NCBI GenBank assembly: GCA_964036045.1
Contig: OZ038382.1
Coordinates: forward strand, 117,543,429 to 117,607,428
Direction of reading: 5' to 3'
From: Eutreptiella sp. 'Long Island Sound 2002'
Lineage: Eukaryota; Euglenozoa; Euglenophyceae; Eutreptiales; Eutreptiaceae
DNA length: 64,000 bases
The position numbers were made by a program, and so were the translations under genes. The notes beneath the pieces are model-generated. The model had not been told where the DNA came from. It made no database searches and worked only from the letters and a program-made list of their open reading frames with translations. This document shows, in pieces, positions 1 through 9,895 of the stretch (within the stretch, counting starts at the first letter, position 1; the number at the start of each line of letters is the position of its first letter).

Positions 1-690
1 TAGGTGCTGTAGTTGGAACGCGCCTGGTTCCGTTTCCAGTTCCAGTGTCCCAGTGGAACAAGTCGCCACTCACTGGAGGGATAGTCGTGCTTCAGGGAAC
101 CATCACGGTTCAGACCTGTGGGGCGATAATGGTAATGAGTTAGTTCAGCTGCATTAGGCTCTTGCCATTGGTTTATCGTTCCACCCCCCCCTACATCACT
201 AGCATCAGTGATCAGGAGTATCTCACCCTTAGGGCGAGGTACCCCCAGGCAGTTGGAGGAGGCAATTTTCTTTTTCAATTCCTAGAAACACTCCTACTCT
301 CTAGCGGTCCACCTCCAGGGAGTAGTTTTCTTGATGAGGTCAGTGAGAGGGGCAGAAGAGTAGGTAAAATTGTGGATGTGTCGCCTATAGAAGTTACAGG
401 CGCCCACAAAACTCTTCACGTCGTGTAGACCTTCGTAGGGTCATCGCGAATCTGCATGTCCTGTAGGGGCTGCATCTTAGATGCGGCTGATTTTCACCAG
501 CCATACCCCACATCGAAACCAAAATACTCCTTCTCCTCTTTCATGAACTCACAGTTTTGGAGTTTGATTCGGAGATGCTTTTCTTGACAAACAACAAAAA
601 ACTCACGGAGGAGAAGGACAGGATAGCATACGCTAGACCCATTGCTTTCCAGAAGAAACGGAAAGCGTTTTTCAAATGTTTTGAGCAATA
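1..690 (-). pseudogene. RT C-terminus and RNase H remnant of element F
   Basis: Minus-strand conceptual translation gives the end of the RT palm/thumb (LRIKLQNCEF, then EEKEYFGF) at about 494-600, then the RT-RNase H connection (FVGACNFYRRHIHNF, SSAPLTDLIKK, PWRWT), then the first RNase H strand with its catalytic Asp (ILLITDASDVGGGG), down to the window edge. A TGA sits directly after the RT part at about 494, further stops lie near 270, and a frame change is needed near 450. The catalytic YxDD region of RT is missing entirely. It is a dead remnant. The assignment rests on motif order and spacing typical of Ty3/gypsy pol. Confidence 0.75.
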
Positions 691-858
691 CAACTGCATG
701 ATGTGCTGTTGTTGGCTCGCGAACAATTCAACCTGGATCTCGTCCAGGGATACTTGCAGGGCCGCCAGTCAATTTTCGAAAAAGTGATGGGCCAATTGGT
801 AGTTTTCAGTACGATAGTTAGTCTTTGCCGCGTAGCACAGCCCAGACTCTTTTCGTCC
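540..858 (-). pseudogene. Dam/DIRS-like domain remnant between protease and RT (element F)
   Basis: Directly after the protease the minus strand reads through a segment containing LDEIQVELFASQQQH, then FRFFWKAMGLAYA. This resembles the module with a D-x-F-A-S strand, a W-rich middle and a Y-A-N-P-P-F-like turn that occurs in DIRS-type elements and in Dam-type N6-adenine methyltransferases. Here the NPPF-like motif is spoiled (AYAILSFSS), and the segment is fused by deletion to the RT tail. The corresponding domain in elements A, B and C occupies the same position. The identification is by motif only; a profile search would be needed to settle the family. Confidence 0.5.
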
Positions 859-1197
859 TTACAGCTCCAAAGGTACAGAGAAGAGCCCACTGCCAAAGTC
901 GCAGTGTAGAGGATAGGGGCGTTGGAGAGACAGGAAGTCCGTGCCGATGACGATGTGAAAGGAGTCAGTGTCCAACACTCTGCAGTGTTGAGTCACAGTT
1001 TCATGCCCTAGACGAATGGACACATCGACACCCCCAAAGGAATCGATGGTACACCCATCCCCTATTGTTATGGCCACTGACTCAGTTTTCTTGAAAGTCT
1101 TTAGCAGGCGCCGGGCCACTATAAAGAGTGTTGCGCCGGTGTCAAGCAGTGCATGAAAAACTTGATCCCCGATTTGCACGAGGATCCAGAAAACCAA
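859..1197 (-). CDS. Retropepsin-like aspartic protease domain of element F
   Basis: A 112-codon open segment contains the active-site strand and turn ALLDTGATLFIVARRL, the flap-side region, and the second conserved strand with the hydrophobic-Gly motif (HIVIGTDFLSLQ). This order is diagnostic of retroviral-type aspartic proteases, which process Gag-Pol polyproteins as dimers. It lies downstream of gag and upstream of the Dam-like segment. The boundary with gag is not in one continuous frame (gag stops at 1325), so either a frameshift or decay separates them. The listed start is only the first in-frame ATG and is probably internal to a polyprotein. Confidence 0.8.
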   Translation of the reverse strand: MVFWILVQIGDQVFHALLDTGATLFIVARRLLKTFKKTESVAITIGDGCTIDSFGGVDVSIRLGHETVTQHCRVLDTDSFHIVIGTDFLSLQRPYPLHCDFGSGLFSVPLEL

Positions 1198-1324
1198 GTC
1201 CTCCTCTTCAGAGCCGACCCCCTACTCCTTAGCAGGGAATATTACACCAACCCCTGCAGCCATGAGGGACTTGGCCATCCAGGTCAGTCACCTCTACTTG
1301 GAGCTAGACCCCTCAGGGGAGGCG

Positions 1325-3412
1325 TTATCCCCCTGGACGTTTCTTGGGATTAGCATCGGGAGAAATAGCGGGCGCTGATAAGCTCCTCGGCGGGTTGGAG
1401 CTTCTACCCTTGCCACCCCTGTGGCCTCCTCCCTTACCACCCTTGTCCCCATTCTGTGGAGTTCTGGTGGCTTTGTGGCCTTCAGCCTCCTGCCGTTTGT
1501 GTTTGTCACTCTCACGGTTTTTGGGGTGACATTCGTCCTCCTGGTGACAACGTTTGCCAAAGTACCCACAGGTGATGGTGCACCTGCAATGATGCTGATG
1601 GGTCACTGTGTTCCCATCTTTAGTGTGCTGTTGTCTCTTCAGTTGCAGCACACAACCACGGCGATGGTCGGAGTCAGGGGCATGACAGAGTCCTCCCTTG
1701 TCATTGAAAGGCTTACAGTAGAAGAGTGGGGGTGTACCGGTTTCAGGTTTAACCTCACTCATGGCACGCAGCTTACCCCCCCCTTTACCACCACCCTTGT
1801 CGGCGTTAGTGGGATTTTTAGGCCCTTTCGCTTTGCCACTTTCAGGGGTAGGGGTGGCACCTCGACCCAGGTGTCTGTTGAGGAATTTTGCCATATGGGA
1901 GTCATTCTTTCTCTCAAGGGCCAGTTCGATGAGCAGGTCCAAAACGTCATCGTACGTGTGGGTCGGACTCTTCCTCTCTGAAGTGGTGTGGCAATCATCC
2001 CACGTACCTGTAGAGATTTTACTCACGAGCCACAGGTGGGGTTCCGTGGGTCCATAGGAACCCACATTCATTCGTGAGAACAGATATTCCAGGTCGCACA
2101 CATATTCAGAGACTCGCGCAGCGGAAGGAAATTCAGGGGGCATAGGGAGCTCCTCAATCTGTGTGCGCACACTGAGGTCTGTTTCATAGACCGGGAGAGG
2201 TTTCTCCAATCTTTGGAGAACCTCAGCCCAAGTAGAACAGGTTTTTTCAATCTGCTTCACCTGTTTTTGCAAAAATTTCTTTTTGCACGAGCGTTTCAAA
2301 AGAGAACATTTAGTGGCCACATACACTTGAGTTTGGCCAGTAAGCAAAAGAAACTTGGCGAATTCCTCTGCCCATTCTGGCAGATTTTTAGGGTCGAACT
2401 CCGGCAACTCCAGCTGGATGTTCGCCTGTGCAATTGGTTTGCCACTCTTCCCACCCCCTGAGGTTAGGTCTGCAGGGGAGGATGGTCTGCCAGCGAGAGG
2501 TGCCAGAGCTGTTAGTTCCTTTTTCTGAGTCTCCGCGACAGGCACGTCCCGTAGCTCAGCGATGGGGACTGTTCTGGCACGGGGATGAAAAGGGCTGGGG
2601 CATGTGACCTTGGGTAGTAACCTGGAAACCCTTGATCGCTTCAGACCAGCAGCGTGCGTGCTCCATCCGGGAGAGGGTGAGGCCAACGCTGGCTTGGGTA
2701 AGGGTTCAGTGATACCCAGCTTTGCCTTGACAGCCTCAGACAGGGCTGTCACATCTGGATCTTCGGACCCAGACAATAGTTTGGCCAGTAGTTCGGGCGT
2801 ACGGTCCAGGGCACCATAGGTTGGCCCTCGGAGATGGCAATCCTCCACATAAGCTGGACACACTTTAGGGTTCCGGCTAGTTGTTGGCAGCTCTGGACGC
2901 CGAGGTGACCCTCTCGGTTGCCTGGGTAGAGATATTGTGTCGGCCAGGTCCGCAGGTGGGCCGGAGTAAAGATGGGAACACATGTCCGTATGTGGTGGAT
3001 ATCCCAAGGCTTCGAGAGGTTCCTCTCCATCTTCCCCTCGGACGGACTTGTAGTACTCTTCGTGGAGCAGGTATTGGTCCGTTCTCCTTCTCAGTTCGTC
3101 TTCTTTCTCAGAGCCTCCAACTGCAATAGACGAAGATGCTCGGGAAGCTGAGCCGGAGATGGAGACAGCAACTCGACGGCGGAGGTGCTGCAGGCTGTCA
3201 CCACGGGCCGCTAAGGCCTCAGTGGTTAAGGGTATTGGTATTTCTCTGGGCGCTTCTTGTTCCGCCCTTCTGTGACCTGGATCTTCTTGAGATCCAGATG
3301 CTACTCTGAGCTTGGGCTCACTCATTGAGATGGGCCCACTGCTGCCCAGATGTTCTTGTACACTCCGAATTGGCCAAGTCCTGGAGGACAGTTGTACTGA
3401 TGGTGTGGACAT
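1325..3412 (-). CDS. Gag-like polyprotein of element F
   Basis: A 695-codon open frame starts at an ATG at 3412. The N-terminal ~330 residues are low-complexity, rich in Ser/Pro/Glu/Arg. A capsid-like region (about residues 330-510) holds LPEFDPKNLPEWAEEFAKFL and the spacing of tryptophans and charged helices typical of Ty3/gypsy capsid. Near residues 600-640 there is a Cys/His knuckle (CTITCGYFGKRCHQEDEC, i.e. C-x3-C-x7-H-x4-C). The C-terminus is Gly/Lys-rich. It is the longest uninterrupted frame in element F, so gag decayed more slowly than pol or had no disabling mutation. Capsid assembly and RNA binding are inferred from family position, not from detailed homology. Confidence 0.75.
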   Translation of the reverse strand: MSTPSVQLSSRTWPIRSVQEHLGSSGPISMSEPKLRVASGSQEDPGHRRAEQEAPREIPIPLTTEALAARGDSLQHLRRRVAVSISGSASRASSSIAVGGSEKEDELRRRTDQYLLHEEYYKSVRGEDGEEPLEALGYPPHTDMCSHLYSGPPADLADTISLPRQPRGSPRRPELPTTSRNPKVCPAYVEDCHLRGPTYGALDRTPELLAKLLSGSEDPDVTALSEAVKAKLGITEPLPKPALASPSPGWSTHAAGLKRSRVSRLLPKVTCPSPFHPRARTVPIAELRDVPVAETQKKELTALAPLAGRPSSPADLTSGGGKSGKPIAQANIQLELPEFDPKNLPEWAEEFAKFLLLTGQTQVYVATKCSLLKRSCKKKFLQKQVKQIEKTCSTWAEVLQRLEKPLPVYETDLSVRTQIEELPMPPEFPSAARVSEYVCDLEYLFSRMNVGSYGPTEPHLWLVSKISTGTWDDCHTTSERKSPTHTYDDVLDLLIELALERKNDSHMAKFLNRHLGRGATPTPESGKAKGPKNPTNADKGGGKGGGKLRAMSEVKPETGTPPLFYCKPFNDKGGLCHAPDSDHRRGCVLQLKRQQHTKDGNTVTHQHHCRCTITCGYFGKRCHQEDECHPKNRESDKHKRQEAEGHKATRTPQNGDKGGKGGGHRGGKGRSSNPPRSLSAPAISPDANPKKRPGG

Positions 3413-5170
3413 TTCGTTTGCTGGGTTTGGCTTGTGTACTTCTCAGAGTGGGTTCCAAAGGTTCTCAAGGGTTGCCTTTGCTACCGGAAAGATATCCTTG
3501 ATTAGTGCCCTAATAGGTTTGATGAAATCGTGCAAGTTTTGGTGTTGAAAAACAGGACCAAAGCAGGGAGTAGAACAAGAACAGGATGGGGATCGAATGA
3601 ATGAATAGTTTTGAAATCCAGTGTATCACAGAAGGGCTGCAGATAGACAAAGCAGGCTTAAGTACAAAGATTCAATCGCAAAAGGATAAAACAAACGGTT
3701 TTTATGTGAAACCTGGCATGACTCAGGCCTCCAAGTTAGCATCAAGCGCTTCATGTGCACTCGTTTGGATGAAATAGAGTTGGTTACGAATCTGGGGCAT
3801 ATGAGTTAGGCCAGACGCAAATTATGGCTTGGCCAGCATGGCCAAGCAACTGAACTCAGAAACAGTTAAAAAGTAGAACCACAATGAGTGGTAGAATGAG
3901 TTGAGTATAGCGGTCTTGAGGTGGGGGACCACTAGGCTTATCCTATAAGGCCTTAGGCATGATGTGCGGATTTTTTTTTGGTATTACCTCCACGAAGGAA
4001 GATACCTCCGCTCAGTTGAGTGGTAGGGGTGAACTTCATGGGGGGCTAGGGTTATAACCCTCAGGGTTGGTACAATACAGTACGTGTAATGTATTGTATC
4101 GTCTGATACAGTACTGTAATGTAATGTATTGTATCTCAATTTTTTCTGACAAAATAGTGTTTGTTCACAGAAGTTATGTTCCTTTTGTTTGCAGCTATTC
4201 TCCTTTAGGTTACAACCTGCAATTGTTTGCTAAAACAGTTTTTTCCTTGCTTATGCTTTCTGGATAGCTTTTGTTCTATATTTGGTTATGATGTTCAAGG
4301 TAGTCAAAAAATTTCAACACGCGTTGGGGATAAGCATGAGTTAGCTATATGCATGGCTCAGGCTGATTCCCCCAAAACTGCAATTTCGCAACACTCTCTT
4401 GCAACAAGAGTGAAAACCCTCCAAAATGTCTCTCAACCTAGGGGAACACTCTGCATTGGTTTTTAAAACCTGCGGTGTGGCGTGCCTCTGCTTGTACTTG
4501 GTTTTTCAACACCACTTGCATGCACAAAATAGATGAAGTGAAACAACAACCGGAGGGACCTGAAAGAGCAGTTGGCAGGTTTGAATAAGATTCATAACTT
4601 CTTCGCACCATGGCCTTCACACGACACAGTGCTGTGTGTGGACAGTAGGAGGCAATCGTGTTCTGAGCATATGGAAGGGGCTGGGGCCGGGGTTCAGGGG
4701 TGTTGTGGAGTTACCCAATGCGTGCGGGCACGTCGAACAGAGGGTCAAGGAGGACAAATATGAACAACTGCAAGTGATCGGAGATGCACTCGGCTGGCCC
4801 AGTAAAACGCTGAATGCGACACGAGTCTTGAACCCCGTGAGCAGCCCAGTGAGGAATGACACAGGATATTGCGGTCGGTGGACATGGACTCAAAATCGGC
4901 CGCAAAATCATGTTCAACTGCTGGGCCAAACCACAGCTGGAGAGCAAGGAACTGTGGACAGGTCCTCAGGCCCAAGTCTAATGGGCTGGTGCAGTTAGAT
5001 GGCAACTCCGGAGAAAATAGCAACGGAGTACTGCCCTCCAGCATTGTAGTGCCGACGAGTCGATGATATTGGTTGCTCACTTCGCTCATCCTCTCATTCA
5101 CTCTCGTTGCGATCTCGGCCTTGACCCTGCGCATCAGAAACCATTGCTGCACCTCAAACGACATTCAAAC
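3413..5170. other. Non-coding stretch, possible 5' leader/LTR of element F
   Basis: No supported gene. It lies immediately upstream (minus-strand sense) of the element F gag, so it probably contains its leader and perhaps its 5' LTR. At about 4076-4135 the motif ACAGTAC followed by TGTAATGTATTGTATC occurs twice as an imperfect direct repeat. No matching second LTR copy is in the window, so LTR ends cannot be placed. Confidence 0.4.
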
Positions 5171-5320
5171 GACACTCAAATGACACTCACAGCACGCGCT
5201 GACACTCAAATAACACTGACATCTCGCGCCTACACTCAAATGACACCCACAGTACGCGCCAACACTCAAGTGACACTCACAGAACCGGCCGACACTCACA
5301 TGACACTCACAGCACGGCGC
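5171..5320 (+). repeat. 30-bp minisatellite, 5 copies
   Basis: Five head-to-tail 30-bp units (5171, 5201, 5231, 5261, 5291), each of the form GACACTCAAATGACACTCAC plus a GC-rich decamer. Inside each unit the decamer TGACACTCAC echoes the first ten bases, so the 30-mer itself derives from a ~10-bp repeat. Because 30 is divisible by three, both strands stay open across the array and give fortuitous 10-residue peptide repeats. Confidence 0.9.
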
Positions 5321-7572
5321 CAGATGCTGGCCTGGGAACAAGATGCGTACTGTATCACATTCTCGCATTACAGTACACGTATATGTACGTTACGCGTATA
5401 CATACGCCGTACTGTGCCAAACATGATAACCCTAGTTACTTTGAGAAAGTGTACTTTAAACTTCAAAAGAGTGATAAAGATGATTAAGTTAGTCCCAACA
5501 TCAATAAAAGGCTTTTAGGGGGGGCTTGGCCTGGATCAAGTCACCCAAGAAAGACATGGCAGTGACGTTTTCTTACTCTCAGCATGGAGAAATTGCACTT
5601 TGAAGCATGTTAAAGCATCATGAGCTACTGTAAATAAAAAAGCGACCTTTCGTCCTCAAAAACAACGAGTGCCTTGAATCAATAATTGAGTAGTGCTCCC
5701 AACTCCAAGAAGATTTCTTGCAGCAAAACAAAATTTCGTACAAAGAAATTCAACAGATGACCAACGAACCAAAATGACTAGCATGCATGCACTCACTGTG
5801 GGATGGATCATGGATGACGGATCACAAGAGAGCAATGCCGGCCGTCAGCAGGTGGCAACTTTGCAGAACAAACAGAAGTAGTGAGAAAATATTGTGCCAG
5901 AGTTCTTCCACCTCATGGGCTGTTGAATCAATCACATGACGATATATACATATGTCAGAGCAACACAGAATACACGTGCCTGTTGCACGTTGTTACACAT
6001 AACATATCATATGATAACATAATATAACATAGTGGGTGGGTCTGGGCTGGGGTTGGTTGGTAGAGCTGGATCCTACGTCTAACCTTTTGTCATACAGTTC
6101 CACTAGACGTAGTAGGGCTTCTGGAACAACTCTTACGTCTTGTGGAACTGTATAACCTGTTCGAGAAATAGCAGTCGTACTGTTCCGCTAGGCGTATTTT
6201 GTCCACCACTTGCGGGGGGACGGGTTCTGAAAAAAAATCCCAAACCTTGTTGGATCAACGGCAAAGGTCTCAAAAATGCATTTGTCCGCCTCTAGACCCA
6301 GTATTGAGTTCGGCAGGGACTTTTGGCCCGCCAAGATCTCAGGTGTCTCGTTTAGAGCCTATACATTATTATCTATTTTTTGATGAATGCCTAGTATGCC
6401 TTGTTGTATGCACCCTTGGGGCTAGGGCACCTCTTTTTGAAAGGTCTTGTGATCAAAAAGCAGCAGCCTAACTAAGTAGCGAGATGTCAGGTGACGTGGT
6501 CCTGACCACAATGCAACAAGCCATACCACCACAACAACAATGGGACCGACGACAAGGGGTTGTTTATGCAAAATCCACACGGGTGTGGGCATCGCCCTGA
6601 AGGTGACTTGAACCGAGTGAATCTTCCATTTTTCTCAATTTTCAACCAACCTAATTTCCATCCAATAAAACCAGCAGAGATTTCCAAGCTCACAACTCAC
6701 TCAAGTCTCTCAGAGCACGGCAATGACACAAACAATTCCAACTGAATACCCAATGACGAAATGACCCAGGTTTCCAATACGGTCCAACAATGATCCAACC
6801 AAAAGTTCACCAATGGTCCACAAAAAGCCACAAATGAGCCACGGTCAACAATGCTTCACAAATGAGCCAATATGGGTCCAAGATGGGTCCACTAGTCCAC
6901 ACACAACAGGCACGGGCAAAGCTCCACCCTAGAGACAAAGAAAATATTCCACAAGCGCGAGTAAGACTCAACCTACTCCTCCGGTCGGACCACATGCAAT
7001 GCAAGAATGGAGAGTTCATAATCACGGGCATCATCCTATGGACTTAAAGTCTTGCATGCATAAGTGTCAACCAAAAATTACACTACTTCCAGCCGTCGAC
7101 ATGAATGGTCTCACCGGTGGTGGACGAGTTGGAAGAAATGAACGACACCGCCGTTGGGCCAGCCCCAAAGAGCAAATGAGTCACACTCGAGTCTCTGGAC
7201 GTCTTGACTACACCAACGTGAGGGAAGGAAATGCACAAGCACATAAATGGGCACATGGGGCATGTAAACGCACCAACAAAGGCACCAAACCATGACGCGG
7301 TTAGCTCTTAGGATCAACATCTAATCTAAACCAAATTACCAAATGAGCAATACACCAATGACAATGGAGATCCACCGCTTGAGCAAAGGAGCACACAATA
7401 GGCCAATGGCCTCCCGGGCTACTCATGGGACCTAACCCACACCCAAAGAGACAACGTGCATGGAGAAAAGATCCCACCCAAAGAGAGCACGTGCATGGAG
7501 AGTTGGTCTCATCCCGGAGAGCCGGAGAGAGTACATGCATCGCCTAACCATGCCCGAGAAGAGATATTCCCC
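5321..7572. other. Intergenic, no supported gene; old dispersed repeats
   Basis: Only short unrelated ORFs. It contains an inverted repeat at 6092-6153, short repeated phrases such as CACAAATGAGCCA near 6825-6870, and a GTGCATGGAGA motif spaced by ~35 bp near 7455-7500. A 24-bp segment at 6567-6590 recurs with few changes at 17394-17416, on the other side of LINE-1, so an older repeat family flanks the LINE insertion. Confidence 0.6.
6092..6153. repeat. Perfect 12-bp inverted repeat
   Basis: ATACAGTTCCAC at 6092-6103 is the exact reverse complement of GTGGAACTGTAT at 6142-6153, with a 38-base spacer. An overlapping shorter pair (CTACGTCTA near 6073, TAGACGTAG near 6104) could form a competing hairpin. 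It may be a MITE remnant or simply a hairpin; no terminal duplication was recognised. Confidence 0.6.
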
Positions 7573-7589
7573 AACCAAATCCCTTGAGA
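7573..7589 (+). repeat. Left target-site duplication of LINE-1
   Basis: AACCAAATCCCTTGAGA here matches 16060-16076 exactly (17/17). The two copies bracket LINE-1; the right copy follows its short A-tail. This is the signature of target-primed reverse transcription and fixes both ends of the element. Confidence 0.93.
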
Positions 7590-7849
7590 TCACTTTCTGA
7601 GTGTCTACTTTTTTTCGATTGACCCTCAGCATTTTGTTGATGGATCCACCAGTAGTCCAGGCTATTCGGTGATTGGTGAAAATCCTGGGCTGTTCAAGTT
7701 CTGGAGCCTTTCCCGCAGTTTTCAAATCATCATCTCAATTCCCGAGTCCAAATCCACGCTCGCAACCTTCCAATTGACGCCAAGCCGCCTTTTCGTTCAT
7801 CCCGAGAACACCATGAATTTCACCCTATTTGGAAGCTCCAAAGCCGCCG

Positions 7850-9895
7850 ATGATGGCCTTTCAACGCTTTTTAACTATTCTCCGTCACACCTCTTTCAAA
7901 AACACCAAGCCTCAAATTTGCCGTTACAAACACGCTTTCCCTCACGCCAATTTCCGAACCGTTGAAGGCAAAATACTTGACACACGCCAACGCATTTTTG
8001 TTCCCGAAGTTTACTGCCGCCTACAAGACTACTCTGAGTTCTACCTGGATGTGGAAGGCACAGATATTCAATCCGCCTTTGTTGGGAGCAACTCCACGGA
8101 AATTCTAGACCGAGGCAGGGTCTCTTCCGTTGCGCACAATAACTACAACGAATTTGAAAAGCTTATGTTCAAACACAAGCGTTTCTACCTAAAGCCGTAT
8201 GAGTGGGACTACTCTCAAACCGAAGCCAAGAAGTCTCCACCTACCGCCACCCCGTGGGCTAAACAATTAAGAACCGTGCTAGATAAAGCCAAGGAAGAGA
8301 ACAAAGACCTCAAAGGATGGTTCGTTATTCCGGCGTGGGACGCTCAAGTGGTTGCCGCCACCTTTCGCATGCTAGGCTCAACTTCCGCCCTTTTTGCACT
8401 CCTTCCCTACATTTCTAGCGTGATATGCATGCACGGAGCACAACTCCGGGACGCCTACAAGGTCAAAAAGGACGGCAAAGACTCCTACGAGTTCCGCACG
8501 AGCGGCCATCAAACGATGCCGTTTGTTGCCTTACTCCTAAACACCTCTTCCTTTGACGGGTGCCGATATAAAGACATCAATTTTAAGTTTGAACCCTTCC
8601 GCTTCGCCGCCAAGCACGCCCATCCAACGGTGCGGGACCTCGGGTTGCACAAAACACTTCGTTTTGAGGTGAGCATAGAGTTCCTTGATCACATTGAGCC
8701 TTCGCCGCCGGAAGAGAGAGACAAATCTCAACCAAAACAACGCAAAATTGGAGACGCCCGTGCATTCATGAAGTTAATGAACGAAATGTTTGTCCCTGCG
8801 CTAGCAAACGTATCGGTGAACACCAAGAATGCTTACTACCCGTTTGGCCACATAGTTCCTTCCGAGAGCCCGCATTGGGCCTACTACCGGTTTGATTGGG
8901 AACTCCCATCCTGCTTTGCCGACGAGCCCATGTTTAAAGTCCGCGAGTGCGCCCAATTCCTCACTGGAGAACTCCTTGCAATGGATATGCACGCTTTGCC
9001 GACTACCGAAGTGTATCTAGCCGTGATCGCTAGGGACCGGAAGGAGAGAAACAAAGACCTACAAGCCCCGGAAATGCTCACCATGATGATCGCCAACCCA
9101 CCCGGAGGACGGGGTGCCTCACCGCCCTTAGGAGCGATGTTCCGGTCTAAAGATTCCCTGGTCGTGGCGATTGACACCACTCACGCGCCGTGCGACGTCA
9201 TGTAAACCGGGGTCCAAACGTTATCTATCCGCTTCTTCCACTCATGCGGCATTGTTCTCCTTCATCGCATAGATGGGCAATTGGTGCGGTTTTCGTCAAG
9301 ATCCGACGGCAACACAAGGTCCGCGCCTTCGGGCGCCCCCGAGCGACCCCACGCAACGCTGGCCCCGCCCTCATACGACTCGTCTAAGGCCCCAAAGACC
9401 GCCGTGCTCCTAGTGGCCCCAAGCTCGGCGCACGCTCTCGACTTGCGCGTCCAAGCGGGGTTCCTTGGCCTCTACGTGTTGTTCGACCCCACGCGGCCTC
9501 CCTACGAGCACCAAGAAGCCCATCTCGTGGTCTGAGAAAAGGAGGAATCCGCGCTGCTAGCGCATGATTTCAAATATGGAGACACTGCCTTTGCCCCACT
9601 GCACCGCAACCTCCTCGGCCTTGAGAAGATCCTCCCCGCTCAAGACCCGGATGTGGCCGAGCACAAGCAACCCATCGGGCAGCGCCTCCAAGCGGGCGCC
9701 GCCTTGGGGTCCACGGCCTTCGTGTCCCAACTTGTCTCCGCCCTCCGTGATAGGTCCGCGACGGGGCTGACTGAGCGCATCAGCGAGTGGAACGCGGCAC
9801 CGGACGACGCCGACGCCGCTACGCCAACGCCGGGACCAAGCCGCATCGAAGAGATGTCGGAGGCCGGCGTCCCGCTGCTTGCTCTGCTTGGGGGG
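7850..9895 (+). pseudogene. LINE-1 ORF1 protein, unknown family
   Basis: A long frame opens at ATG 7850 (an upstream TTG at 7829 is less likely) and runs 452 codons to TAA 9203. The same frame stays open and protein-like beyond it, through a TGA at 9533, to a G-run near 9890 where the frame must change to enter the AlkB-like domain. The first 450 residues are mixed alpha/beta in composition, with many aromatic and basic residues and no zinc knuckle, RRM or coiled coil that I recognise. Its position upstream of the endonuclease/RT makes an RNA-binding ORF1p role likely by analogy only. Whether it was one polyprotein with the AlkB part or a separate ORF is unclear. Confidence 0.6.

Larger units (their letters stand above)
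1..3412 (-). mobile_element. Element F: decayed Ty3/gypsy LTR retrotransposon (partial)
   Basis: Read on the minus strand, gag (3412 to 1325), a retropepsin (1197 to 859), a Dam-like segment and RT/RNase H remnants follow in the usual Ty3/gypsy order. The element runs off the left edge in RNase H, so integrase and the 3' LTR lie outside. The pol part has frameshifts, stop codons and a large deletion between the Dam-like segment and the end of the RT palm, so it cannot be functional. The 5' LTR should lie to the right of 3412, but I could not define its ends. Element F is a different family from A, B and C: its gag and protease differ and it has a much larger continuous gag frame. Confidence 0.85.

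Noticed and set aside
5171-5320. CRISPR-like array
   Set aside because: Units are contiguous 30-mers with no spacers, in a eukaryotic repeat context.
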